Below, in pieces: positions 52,325 to 60,114 of a stretch of DNA of 64,000 nucleotides (its first letter is position 1; the number at the start of each line of letters is the position of its first letter). The notes below the pieces were generated by a model that saw only the letters and a list, made by a program, of their open reading frames with translations, searched no databases and had not been told where the DNA came from. Origin of the DNA: JBALVT01 sp047612385 (GTDB taxonomy: Bacteria; Pseudomonadota; Gammaproteobacteria; Pseudomonadales; Halieaceae); contig JBLGAR010000007.1 of assembly GCA_047612385.1 (NCBI GenBank), positions 1 through 64,000 of the forward strand. The letters run 5' to 3'. Both the position numbers and the translations under genes were made by a program.

Positions 52325-54136
52325 CTAAACTCGTCCAGCTCGGCGACGTTCATGCTCCTGCAGAAGCTTCTTGCGCAGACGAATACTGGTGGGAGTCACT
52401 TCAACGAGCTCGTCGTCTTCAATGAATTCCAAAGCCTGCTCCAGCGTGTGCCGAATAGGTGGAGTCATCACCAGGTTTTCATCGGTACCGGCGGCCCGAA
52501 TGTTGGTCAACTGCTTGGCCTTTGTCGGATTCACGGTCAAGTCATTATTGCGACTGTGCAGCCCGATAATTTGGCCTTCATAGACATCAACATTGGGATC
52601 AATGATCAGACGTCCACGATCCTGCAGAGTAAACAGCGAGTATGCCAGGGTCTTGCCCTTCATAATTGAAACCAACACTCCGTTCATGCGATGCACTATT
52701 TCGGCATGCTTAACCGGGCCATAGTGATCAAATACGTGGGTCAGAATACCGCCGCCAGAGGTTAGCGTAAGGAACAGCGAACGGAAACCGATGAGCCCAC
52801 GAGCGGGTATAATGAACTCAAGTCGCACACGGCCTTTGCCATCGGGAACCATATTTTTCAGCTCCGCTCGGCGCATGCCCAGCTCTTCCATCACCGAGCC
52901 CTGATGCTGATCTTCGCAGTCAATAACCAGCTGCTCGTAGGGCTCTTGCAAAACTCCATCGATTTCTTTCTGAATCACTTCCGGGCGCGACACGCCCAGT
53001 TCAAAACCCTCTCGGCGCATGCTTTCGATCAACACAGAAAGGTGCAATTCTCCGCGACCGGAAACAACAAACTTATCTGGCGTATCGCCCTGCTCTACTC
53101 GCAGCGCAACGTTGTGTATCAGCTCTCTATCAAGACGCTCTCTGATGTTGCGGGATGTGACGTATTTGCCTTCTTTACCGGCAAAAGGCGAATCGTTCAC
53201 CTGAAAGGTCATGCTCACGGTCGGTTCATCTACGGACAGCGCCGGCAGCGCTTCTATATGAGCCGGGTCGCATATAGTATCCGAGATATTCAGACCATCG
53301 ATACCAGTGACGCAAACAATATCACCGGCCTCAGCGGATTCAACATCAATACGCTCCAAACCAAGATAACCCATAACCTTCAAAATACGGCCATTGCGGG
53401 TCGAGCCCTCACCATCGACAACCGTAACCTGTGTACTGGGAGTTAGCACGCCACGGGTGATGCGGCCTACGCCGATGACGCCCAGGTAGCTACTGTAATC
53501 CAGGGCACTGATCTGCATTTGCAACGGGCCGTCAGAATTAACCTTGGGCGCCGGCACTTTTTCGATCACCGTTTCAAACAGTGGCGTCATATCGGTGGCC
53601 ATATCTTCATGATCCAGGCCCGATATACCCAGGATAGCCGATGCAAAAATAATCGGGAAGTCCAGCTGTTCATCGGTAGCACCTAAGCGATCGAACAGGT
53701 CGAACATCTGGTCTACAACCCAATCAGGGCGCGCACCTGGACGGTCGATTTTGTTGACCACAACAATAGGGTTTAGCCCCTGCTCGAAGGCTTTCGAGGT
53801 CACGAAACGAGTTTGTGGCATGGGGCCGTCAACGGCATCTACCAGCAGCAGTACCGAATCGACCATAGACAGCACACGCTCTACTTCGCCTCCAAAATCG
53901 GCGTGTCCGGGTGTATCCACAATATTGATGCGATAGTCTTTCCACTGCAGCGCGGTATTCTTCGCCAGTATGGTAATTCCACGTTCGCGCTCCTGATCAT
54001 TGGAATCCATGATCCGCTCAGCACCTTCGGCTCGGCGGTCAAGGGTGCCAGATTGCTGCAGCAGGCAATCAACCAGGGTGGTCTTGCCGTGGTCAACGTG
54101 GGCGATAATGGCGATATTTCGAAGCTTGTCGATCAA
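52325..54136 (-). CDS. typA: Ribosome-associated GTPase TypA/BipA
   Basis: TypA is a translational GTPase related to EF-G, used in ribosome assembly and stress. The 603-residue protein has G1 AHVDHGKTT (about 12-20), the switch region GITILAKNTA, G3 DTPGHADF, G4 NKIDRPGARPDWV, then EF-G-like domains and the TypA-specific C-terminal domain ending ELVEVTPTSIRLRKK. The start is TTG, aligned exactly to the family start, with GAGGT six bases upstream. Confidence 0.96.
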   Translation of the reverse strand: MIDKLRNIAIIAHVDHGKTTLVDCLLQQSGTLDRRAEGAERIMDSNDQERERGITILAKNTALQWKDYRINIVDTPGHADFGGEVERVLSMVDSVLLLVDAVDGPMPQTRFVTSKAFEQGLNPIVVVNKIDRPGARPDWVVDQMFDLFDRLGATDEQLDFPIIFASAILGISGLDHEDMATDMTPLFETVIEKVPAPKVNSDGPLQMQISALDYSSYLGVIGVGRITRGVLTPSTQVTVVDGEGSTRNGRILKVMGYLGLERIDVESAEAGDIVCVTGIDGLNISDTICDPAHIEALPALSVDEPTVSMTFQVNDSPFAGKEGKYVTSRNIRERLDRELIHNVALRVEQGDTPDKFVVSGRGELHLSVLIESMRREGFELGVSRPEVIQKEIDGVLQEPYEQLVIDCEDQHQGSVMEELGMRRAELKNMVPDGKGRVRLEFIIPARGLIGFRSLFLTLTSGGGILTHVFDHYGPVKHAEIVHRMNGVLVSIMKGKTLAYSLFTLQDRGRLIIDPNVDVYEGQIIGLHSRNNDLTVNPTKAKQLTNIRAAGTDENLVMTPPIRHTLEQALEFIEDDELVEVTPTSIRLRKKLLQEHERRRAGRV

Positions 54137-54363
54137 GGGATTACCTCAAAGGGAATAGTCGTACAAAAAAGGGCGAGGATTGTACCCTGAATACCGGGCC
54201 ATGGGCAGCAGTACTGAGAACTATCCTGCGGTCTCAGGACGCGCAGACTTTAATGTCCAGATCAGACCCTTCATTGAAATGCCCAGCGCGCAGACTCTCC
54301 CTCAGCCAGCACACTAACTGATGCCCAGCAGCGTTACTTTTGAGCGCTATTTCTGAGAAGTAC

Positions 54364-54392
54364 TTGACAACGAATTTCATAAAGTCCATAAC
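54364..54392 (+). promoter_or_regulatory. Candidate sigma-70 promoter upstream of glnA
   Basis: A perfect TTGACA (54364-54369) is followed after 17 bases by CATAAC (54387-54392). It would start about 320 bases upstream of glnA, upstream of the NtrC sites, comparable with glnAp1 of enterobacteria. Inferred from consensus only. Confidence 0.5.
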
Positions 54393-54468
54393 GTTTGCGG
54401 CTGTTAGGCCACGTGTTGTATGGACTTTGACTGAACTTTAGCAAACTGGATGTGACAGCCTGCGGGCA

Positions 54469-54506
54469 CGCACCAATAAGAAGCACTACTGAACTATATT
54501 GGTGCA
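54469..54506. promoter_or_regulatory. Two NtrC-type enhancer sites upstream of glnA
   Basis: Against the consensus TGCACCAWWWTGGTGCA, 54490-54506 fits at 15-16 of 17 positions and 54469-54485 at about 13. Their centres are 21 bases apart, two helical turns, and lie about 106 and 127 bases before the predicted sigma-54 start. This is the usual distance for NtrC enhancers. Confidence 0.75.
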
Positions 54507-54540
54507 TAAATATTTTATGCTACATGGTTAAAAGCATAAA
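54504..54540. repeat. Three GCATAAA boxes between the NtrC sites and the glnA sigma-54 promoter
   Basis: GCATAAA occurs at 54504-54510, inverted at 54514-54520, and direct at 54534-54540; the second and third form an eight-base inverted repeat. The stretch is AT-rich and may be a bending or binding site. Confidence 0.6.
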
Positions 54541-54577
54541 CCCTATAGTATTCATGCGGTTACACTTTGCACTTTTT

Positions 54578-54593
54578 TGGCACATCTTTTGCA
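54578..54593 (+). promoter_or_regulatory. Sigma-54 promoter of glnA
   Basis: TGGCAC, five bases, TTGCA: a perfect -24/-12 element with GG and GC twelve bases apart. The predicted start is near 54604. NtrC-type sites lie upstream. Confidence 0.9.
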
Positions 54594-54720
54594 ATTGGAG
54601 TATGTGACAGACTTTCTGGTGCCTTAAGTGCCTCAATCTTAACGGTTGAGCTCTTTATGCCCGTTTACAGACCCGGTGCAGGCCTTGGCCGCCCCAAAAC
54701 GATCCCTTGGAGGACTTAGA

Positions 54721-56127
54721 ATGTCAGAGCAGACTCTGAAGTTAATAGAAGAAAGTGAAGCGCGCTGGGTAGACCTGCGATTTACCGATACCCGTGGCAA
54801 GGAACAGCACGTTTCGGTGCCGTCCAAAGAAATATCTGAAGACTTCTTCGAAGGCGGCAAGATGTTTGACGGTTCATCAATTTCGGGCTGGAAAGGCATC
54901 AACGAGTCAGACATGATACTGATGCCGGATGACAGCACCTCTGTTTTAGACCCTTTTACCGACGAGACCACCATAATCCTGCGCTGTGACGTTGTTGAGC
55001 CAATGACCATGCAAGGTTATGAGCGCGACCCTCGCTCTGTCGCCAAACGTGCAGAAGAGTACTTGAAGTCTACCGGTCTTGGCGATATCGCATTCTTTGG
55101 TCCCGAGCCAGAGTTCTTTGTATTTGACGATGTGAAATGGCACTCTGAAATGAGTGGCGCTGGCTACAGCATTAACTCAGAAGAAGCGGCCTGGGCGTCA
55201 AACCAATCTTTCGACGATGGCAACATCGGCCACAGGCCTGGCGTTAAAGGGGGCTACTTCCCCGTACCGCCAGTCGATTCTCTGCACGATATCCGCGCGG
55301 CAATGTGCGGAGCCATGGAGCAAATGGGCCTGGATATCGAAGTACACCACCACGAAGTTGGCACCGCCGGACAGTGCGAGATTGGCGTTAGATTCAACAC
55401 GCTGGTCAAGAAAGCCGACGAAGTTCAAATCCTGAAATACTGCGTACATAACGTAGCACATGCTTACGGCAAGACGTCTACTTTCATGCCCAAGCCCCTA
55501 GTCGGTGATAACGGCAGCGGTATGCACGTGCACATGTCTATCGCTAAAGATGGCGAAAACACCTTTGCGGGCGACGGTTATGCCGGTCTGTCTGAAACTG
55601 CGCTGTTCTACATAGGCGGCGTTATCAAGCACGCTCGTTCGTTGAACGCGTTTACCAATGCATCGACCAACTCTTACAAGCGTCTGGTTCCAGGCTTTGA
55701 AGCACCGGTAATGCTGGCCTACTCGGCCCGCAACCGATCTGCTTCTATCCGCATTCCTTATGAGCCAAATCCCAAAGGCAAACGTATTGAAGTTCGTTTC
55801 CCGGATCCCACTGCAAACCCTTACCTGGCATTTGCTGCCCTACTAATGGCTGGCCTCGACGGCATTCAAAACAAAATCCACCCTGGTGACCCTGCCGATA
55901 AGGATTTGTATGACCTGCCTCCTGAAGAAGGTAAGTTGATCCCCACTGTATCTTCCAGCCTTGAGATGTCGCTGGCGGCACTGGATGCAGACCGCAGCTT
56001 CCTAACGTCAGGTTCCGTGTTCACCGATGATATGATCGATGGATATATTGCGCTTAAGAGCCAGGAAATAGAAAGACTGAACATGACGACTCACCCGGTT
56101 GAATTCGACATGTACTACTCTCTGTAA
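54721..56127 (+). CDS. glnA: Glutamine synthetase type I
   Basis: GlnA joins ammonia and glutamate using ATP. The 468-residue protein shows FDGSSISGW near residue 50, the metal and ATP blocks FGPEPEFFVFD and HHHEVGTAGQCEIG, the FMPKPLVGDNGSGMHVHMS block, and the adenylylation site tyrosine in DLYDLPPEE near residue 397, so it should be controlled by adenylylation. GGAGG precedes the ATG at 54721. Transcription is predicted from a sigma-54 promoter with NtrC sites. A terminator follows. Confidence 0.97.
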   Translation: MSEQTLKLIEESEARWVDLRFTDTRGKEQHVSVPSKEISEDFFEGGKMFDGSSISGWKGINESDMILMPDDSTSVLDPFTDETTIILRCDVVEPMTMQGYERDPRSVAKRAEEYLKSTGLGDIAFFGPEPEFFVFDDVKWHSEMSGAGYSINSEEAAWASNQSFDDGNIGHRPGVKGGYFPVPPVDSLHDIRAAMCGAMEQMGLDIEVHHHEVGTAGQCEIGVRFNTLVKKADEVQILKYCVHNVAHAYGKTSTFMPKPLVGDNGSGMHVHMSIAKDGENTFAGDGYAGLSETALFYIGGVIKHARSLNAFTNASTNSYKRLVPGFEAPVMLAYSARNRSASIRIPYEPNPKGKRIEVRFPDPTANPYLAFAALLMAGLDGIQNKIHPGDPADKDLYDLPPEEGKLIPTVSSSLEMSLAALDADRSFLTSGSVFTDDMIDGYIALKSQEIERLNMTTHPVEFDMYYSL

Positions 56128-56149
56128 TCGTTCAATAAGCACTTCGATT

Positions 56150-56174
56150 AAGGTCCGCTCTGCGGGCCTTTTTT
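56150..56174 (+). terminator. Rho-independent terminator of glnA
   Basis: AAGGTCCGC (56150-56158) pairs with GCGGGCCTT (56162-56170) around a three-base loop, with one G-U pair, and runs into six T. Confidence 0.9.
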
Positions 56175-56279
56175 ATGCTCGTTGCTGTTTCAGCTTTTCA
56201 CCTTAAAAAACAGAGGCTAGAGCATCCCACCTGGTTTTTTGCTAATCTACAAGCAACCAAAAATAAGATGGATTGACTC

Positions 56280-56795
56280 ATGACACGAATTTTATGCATT
56301 GCGCTGCTTATCTTGCCCGCATTGGTGTCAGCACAGATTTACAAAACAACTGACAAAAACGGTAACGTCGTGTACACAGACCAGCCCTCCAAAAGCGGTA
56401 CCGCGCACGAAACTATAGAATTAAAGGAGACCAACACTGCCCCTCCACCCCCCGAAGTGGTGAGGCCAGCCCCTATAGCCGATACCGAATCCGAGGAAAA
56501 AAACTACGCAGTCGAAATAAGCTCCCCAACTCACGAGGCAACTATTCCCAACGGACCGGGAAATTTCCCTCTGGTCATATCGCTAGAGCCCGCACTTTCA
56601 GAGGGCGAAAGCCTGCAACTGTATCTGGACGGGGTTGCCCGAGGAGAGCCACAACACTCACTTGTATGGCAGCTTACCAATGTATTTCGCGGAGCACATG
56701 ACCTAACGGTCAGCGTACTCAATGCTGATAACTCTCCTATCGCCACCTCAACTCCGGTTCGTGTTTACGTGTTTCGACCCTCTATAAATAACTAA
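56280..56795 (+). CDS. DUF4124-domain secreted protein
   Basis: A 171-residue exported protein. Residues 1-18 form a signal peptide cleaved after VSA, then the DUF4124 domain (QIYKTTDKNGNVVYTDQPSKSG, a short beta motif), a proline-rich linker, and a beta-sandwich-like region (about 80-168) with a run resembling Ig-like domains (LVISLEPALSEGESLQLYLDGV). Function is unknown. A DUF4124 gene between glnA and ntrB is also the Pseudomonas arrangement, though no nitrogen role is established. Confidence 0.8.
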   Translation: MTRILCIALLILPALVSAQIYKTTDKNGNVVYTDQPSKSGTAHETIELKETNTAPPPPEVVRPAPIADTESEEKNYAVEISSPTHEATIPNGPGNFPLVISLEPALSEGESLQLYLDGVARGEPQHSLVWQLTNVFRGAHDLTVSVLNADNSPIATSTPVRVYVFRPSINN

Positions 56796-56807
56796 GCCAA
56801 ACGCGTG

Positions 56808-56861
56808 CACCACTAGACACTTGCAGCTAGAAAGCGCACCATAATGGTGCATCTAGTGGTG
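56808..56861. repeat. Ten-base inverted repeat enclosing the NtrC site upstream of ntrB
   Basis: CACCACTAGA (56808-56817) and TCTAGTGGTG (56852-56861) are perfect complements. Each arm includes an NtrC-like half-site (CACCA or TGGTG). The repeat begins 13 bases after the DUF4124 stop and could also form a hairpin, but no U tract follows. Confidence 0.7.
56835..56851. promoter_or_regulatory. NtrC-type binding site upstream of ntrB
   Basis: GCACCATAATGGTGC with flanking C and A agrees with the consensus TGCACCAWWWTGGTGCA at 16 of 17 positions. Its centre lies about 162 bases before the predicted ntrB sigma-54 start. Confidence 0.85.
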
Positions 56862-56905
56862 GTCTAACTTACCCTTTCGGCGTCATCCCGGCACAGCCAC
56901 ATTAA

Positions 56906-56921
56906 ATGTAAGTACTTACAT
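56906..56921. promoter_or_regulatory. Perfect 16-base palindrome upstream of ntrB
   Basis: ATGTAAGTACTTACAT is a perfect dyad, with a further CACTTAC half-site three bases later. It has operator character; the regulator is not known. Confidence 0.5.
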
Positions 56922-56941
56922 ACACTTACGGCCCCTGAACA

Positions 56942-56973
56942 AAAGAAAGCCTTTCTTTCTGTGATGAATCACA
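56942..56973. promoter_or_regulatory. Two further short dyads upstream of ntrB
   Basis: AAAGAAAG and CTTTCTTT (56942-56958) flank a single C, and TGTGAT with ATCACA (56960-56973) flank GA. The second resembles a CRP site but has a four-base rather than six-base spacer. Confidence 0.4.
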
Positions 56974-56978
56974 ACAAT

Positions 56979-56994
56979 TGGCTTCAAAATTGCA
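56979..56994 (+). promoter_or_regulatory. Sigma-54 promoter of ntrBC
   Basis: TGGCTT, five bases, TTGCA: the invariant GG and GC are twelve bases apart. The predicted start near 57005 leaves a 34-base leader before ntrB. Confidence 0.75.
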
Positions 56995-57038
56995 GACGAG
57001 AGACGTAGGCCCCGAACAGTGGGCAACGATAGGGCAAT

Positions 57039-58106
57039 ATGCAGTATAAACAGGACATTCTGGACAATCTCAGCACAGGGATTATCACGCTTGATGGCTC
57101 GTTAACCGTCACAAGCCTGAACGCTGCTGCACAGGTGTTGCTGGAGCTGTCTGCCTCCAGAGCAATCGGCACACACGCCGCACAGTTGATCCTAAGAGAC
57201 CGAGATTGGCTCACTAGCCTGGAACAGGGGCTTGAGCGCAATAGCCCACTGACTCGCCGTGGCGTGGCAATTGTTCTGCAATCGGGTCAAGAAATACACG
57301 TAGATCTCATCGTCAACCCGATCCCCATTCATGACGACAGCGGCATCAGGCTCATTGTGGAGTTACAAGCCGTGGACAGGTTCCTAAAGATTAGTCGGGA
57401 AGAAGGCATCATCCACGCTCAAGAAACAACGCGCACCGTCATTCGGGGGCTGGCCCACGAAATCAAGAACCCTCTGGGTGGTGTACGCGGAGCGGCGCAG
57501 CTTCTTGCTAAAGAGCTTCCCAGCGCGGAGCTAAAAGAATACACCCAGGTCATTATTCGCGAGGCAGACCGTCTCCGAGACCTTGTTGACCGGCTGCTTG
57601 GCCCAAACCACCAAATGTCTATAGAAGAACTGAATATTCACGAGATTCTGGAGCATGTGCGTAACTTGGTGGCAGCTGAATCGGGCAACAGCGCTACTAT
57701 CGAGCGGGATTACGACCCGTCCATTCCCGAAATCCAGGGCGATCGCTCTCAACTAATACAAGTTGTGCTCAATATCATGCTCAATGCACTACAGGCGGCA
57801 AAAAACCCCGAAGACTGCACTATCACCGTGCGCACCCGAACCCAGCGTCAATTCACAATCGGCGCAATACGACATCGATTGGTAAGCCGGGTGGAAATTA
57901 CGGACAACGGGCCGGGCATTCCCATGGATTTGCAACACGCTATCTTCGCTCCAATGGTGACAGGCAGGTCGAATGGCACCGGCCTGGGCTTGTCTATTGC
58001 CCAATCAATTGTCAATCGACACGGTGGCCTCATCCAATGCGAGAGCGAGCCGGGAAACACAACCTTTATCATTTACCTACCCATGGAAGTAAACAATGCG
58101 CGATAA
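57039..58106 (+). CDS. ntrB: Nitrogen sensor histidine kinase NtrB
   Basis: NtrB phosphorylates or dephosphorylates NtrC according to nitrogen status relayed by PII. The 355-residue cytoplasmic protein has a PAS domain (about 5-115), the HisKA H box RGLAHEIKNPLGGVRGAAQLL with H140, N box NIMLNALQAA, and the DNGPGIP and GTGLGLSIAQ ATP-binding boxes. Length matches GlnL (349). It overlaps ntrC by eleven bases. Confidence 0.96.
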   Translation: MQYKQDILDNLSTGIITLDGSLTVTSLNAAAQVLLELSASRAIGTHAAQLILRDRDWLTSLEQGLERNSPLTRRGVAIVLQSGQEIHVDLIVNPIPIHDDSGIRLIVELQAVDRFLKISREEGIIHAQETTRTVIRGLAHEIKNPLGGVRGAAQLLAKELPSAELKEYTQVIIREADRLRDLVDRLLGPNHQMSIEELNIHEILEHVRNLVAAESGNSATIERDYDPSIPEIQGDRSQLIQVVLNIMLNALQAAKNPEDCTITVRTRTQRQFTIGAIRHRLVSRVEITDNGPGIPMDLQHAIFAPMVTGRSNGTGLGLSIAQSIVNRHGGLIQCESEPGNTTFIIYLPMEVNNAR

Positions 58107-59502
58107 CACTAAGGTCTGGGTGGTTGATGACGACAGCTCTATCCGCTGGGTGCTGGAAAAAGCCCTCTCTCAGGCTGGAATCAATAATGCCAGTTTCGAA
58201 GACGGCGAACACCTGCTGGAGCGGCTAAGACACGAGCAACCTGATGTCATTATCAGCGATATTCGCATGCCTGGCATAGACGGGCACGAACTTTTGACAG
58301 TGATCATCGAGGCACATCCAAACCTCCCGGTCATCATCACCACCGCACACTCAGACCTCGAAAGCGCGGTTGCCTCCTACCAAAGAGGCGCCTTTGAGTA
58401 TCTCCCCAAGCCCTTCGATATTGAAGAAGTCATTAGTATCACTGAACGCGCACTGGCACACGCTCAAGAAAAACGCGCTGAAACGCCTCCAAGGCAAGAA
58501 TTGCCCCAGACCGAAATTATCGGTGAGGCACCTGCTATGCAAGAGGTTTTTCGCGCTATTGGCAGGCTCGCACACAGCAACATCACGGTTTTGATCAACG
58601 GTGAGTCCGGCACTGGCAAAGAGCTGGTCGCCCAAGCTTTGCACCGTCACAGCCCGCGATCACAGAAACCATTTATTGCACTCAACATGGCAGCTATTCC
58701 GAGAGATCTTCTGGAATCCGAATTATTCGGACACGAAAAGGGCGCTTTTACCGGGGCCAACACCAAACGCGAGGGCAGATTTGAGCAAGCCGACGGCGGC
58801 ACACTATTTCTGGATGAGATAGGCGACATGCCCGCAGAAACACAGACTCGCCTACTGCGGGTATTGGCAGATGGGGAGTTTTATCGGGTCGGTGGCCATA
58901 CTTCCATCAAGGTCGACGTGCGCATCATCGCCGCAACCCATCAGGATTTAGAGCTTCTGGTGCAACGGGGAGATTTTAGAGAGGATCTTTTTCATCGCCT
59001 CAATGTAATCCGCATCCATATACCCAAGCTCAGCGAGCGAAGAGAAGACATTCCTCGTCTCATGCAATACTTTTTCCAGGAGGCCGCCGAGGAATTGGGT
59101 GGAGAGCCCAAAGTATTGCTACCCAGCACAGAGAAATTCCTTTCAGAACTACCCTGGCCTGGTAATGTACGGCAATTGGAAAACACCTGCCGATGGATAA
59201 CGGTAATGGCTTCTGGCCGGGAAGTGCATTTGGCGGATCTTCCTCCCGAGCTTGGGATACAGAGCGCACCAGGGGCAACAGATGATGAAAGCGAGTGGCG
59301 CGATCAACTGCACAAATGGGCAAGTAACGAATTAGTGCAAGGCAAGCACGACATATTGTCCGAAGCGGTTCCTGAGTTCGAACGCGTTTTGATTGAGGTG
59401 GCATTGGCGCACTCACAGGGGCGAAAGCGAAACGCGGCAGAATTACTCGGATGGGGCAGAAATACCCTGACCCGTAAGATGAAAGAACTGGAGATGCAGT
59501 AG
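58096..59502 (+). CDS. ntrC: Nitrogen regulator NtrC, sigma-54 activator
   Basis: NtrC activates sigma-54 promoters when phosphorylated. The 468-residue protein has a receiver domain with phospho-acceptor D55 (ISDIRMPG), an AAA+ domain with Walker A GESGTGKE at 169-176 and the sigma-54 contact loop GAFTGA at 216-221, and a Fis-type helix-turn-helix at the end (RKRNAAELLGWGRNTLTRKMKELEM). Its binding sites appear upstream of glnA and ntrB in this window. Confidence 0.96.
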   Translation: MRDNTKVWVVDDDSSIRWVLEKALSQAGINNASFEDGEHLLERLRHEQPDVIISDIRMPGIDGHELLTVIIEAHPNLPVIITTAHSDLESAVASYQRGAFEYLPKPFDIEEVISITERALAHAQEKRAETPPRQELPQTEIIGEAPAMQEVFRAIGRLAHSNITVLINGESGTGKELVAQALHRHSPRSQKPFIALNMAAIPRDLLESELFGHEKGAFTGANTKREGRFEQADGGTLFLDEIGDMPAETQTRLLRVLADGEFYRVGGHTSIKVDVRIIAATHQDLELLVQRGDFREDLFHRLNVIRIHIPKLSERREDIPRLMQYFFQEAAEELGGEPKVLLPSTEKFLSELPWPGNVRQLENTCRWITVMASGREVHLADLPPELGIQSAPGATDDESEWRDQLHKWASNELVQGKHDILSEAVPEFERVLIEVALAHSQGRKRNAAELLGWGRNTLTRKMKELEMQ

Positions 59503-59517
59503 CGGTAAACGCGTCAA

Positions 59518-59982
59518 TCAGGCGCCGCCCTCAAAGCCCTGTTGTCGCCAGGCCTCGTAGCTGACAATGGCCACGGCATTAGACAGATTCAAGCTGCGAC
59601 TGTTCTCCTGCATTGGAATACGCGCACGCATCTGAGGGGGAACCGACTTGAGAACATCGGTGGGCAGACCACTTGTTTCAGAGCCAAACAGAAGCACATC
59701 ATCGGGCGCATAAACGATAGCGGCGTGATCAACCGTGCCCTTGGTGGTACAGGCAACGATACGGCGTCCGCCCATGCTTTCAAGAAATGCAGCATAATCG
59801 ATATGTCGTGTAACGTTCGCCATATCGTGGTAATCCAAACCCGCCCGACGCACATTCTTTTCCTCGAGGCTAAATCCCAAGGGCTCAATCAAATGCAGCG
59901 CACAGCCATTATTCGCAACAAGACGAATAATGTTGCCCGTATTAGGGGCAATGCGAGGTTCGAAAAGCGCAATGTGAAACAT
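59518..59982 (-). CDS. trmL: tRNA (cytidine/uridine-2'-O)-methyltransferase TrmL
   Basis: TrmL 2'-O-methylates the wobble base 34 of tRNA-Leu. The 154-residue SPOUT protein has FEPRIAPNTGNIIRLVANNGCALHLIEPLGF, LLFGSETSGLP and RIPMQENSRSLNLSNAVAIVSYEAWRQ, the trefoil-knot SAM site. Convergent with ntrC, fifteen bases apart. Downstream of secB beyond the long inverted repeat. Confidence 0.95.
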   Translation of the reverse strand: MFHIALFEPRIAPNTGNIIRLVANNGCALHLIEPLGFSLEEKNVRRAGLDYHDMANVTRHIDYAAFLESMGGRRIVACTTKGTVDHAAIVYAPDDVLLFGSETSGLPTDVLKSVPPQMRARIPMQENSRSLNLSNAVAIVSYEAWRQQGFEGGA

Positions 59983-60013
59983 AGGAACTCGTGTCAGGTT
60001 TACTCAGAAACAA

Positions 60014-60087
60014 GCAGCCCTGGGAGGCGTTTTACCTCAAGGATCTGCCCCTTGAACCGCCTGAGGTAAAACGCTTCCCAGGGCTGC
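60014..60087. repeat. Long inverted repeat (26-base arms) between secB and trmL
   Basis: Arms at 60014-60039 and 60062-60087 are complementary at 25 of 26 positions; the one mismatch is a G-T pair. The 22-base loop has a further AAGG/CCTT pairing. On the minus strand, the right-hand flank reads TTGTTT, a weak U tract, so it could terminate secB transcription, but the arms are far longer than a normal terminator. Confidence 0.9.
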
Positions 60088-60114
60088 GATCTAAAACGTT
60101 ACTAGCTAAGAAAA

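Larger units (their letters stand above)
54137..54720. other. 584-base regulatory region between typA and glnA
   Basis: No gene is visible here. The first 220 bases hold the typA leader. The second half, toward glnA, holds a sigma-70-like promoter, two NtrC-type sites, three GCATAAA boxes and a sigma-54 promoter, each listed separately. About 117 bases of leader lie between the sigma-54 start point and the glnA ATG. Confidence 0.7.

Noticed and set aside
52904..53446. 180-residue open frame antisense to typA
   Set aside because: Inside typA; no motifs or ribosome binding site.
56960..56973. CRP/Vfr site upstream of ntrB
   Set aside because: TGTGA and TCACA are separated by four bases; CRP needs six.
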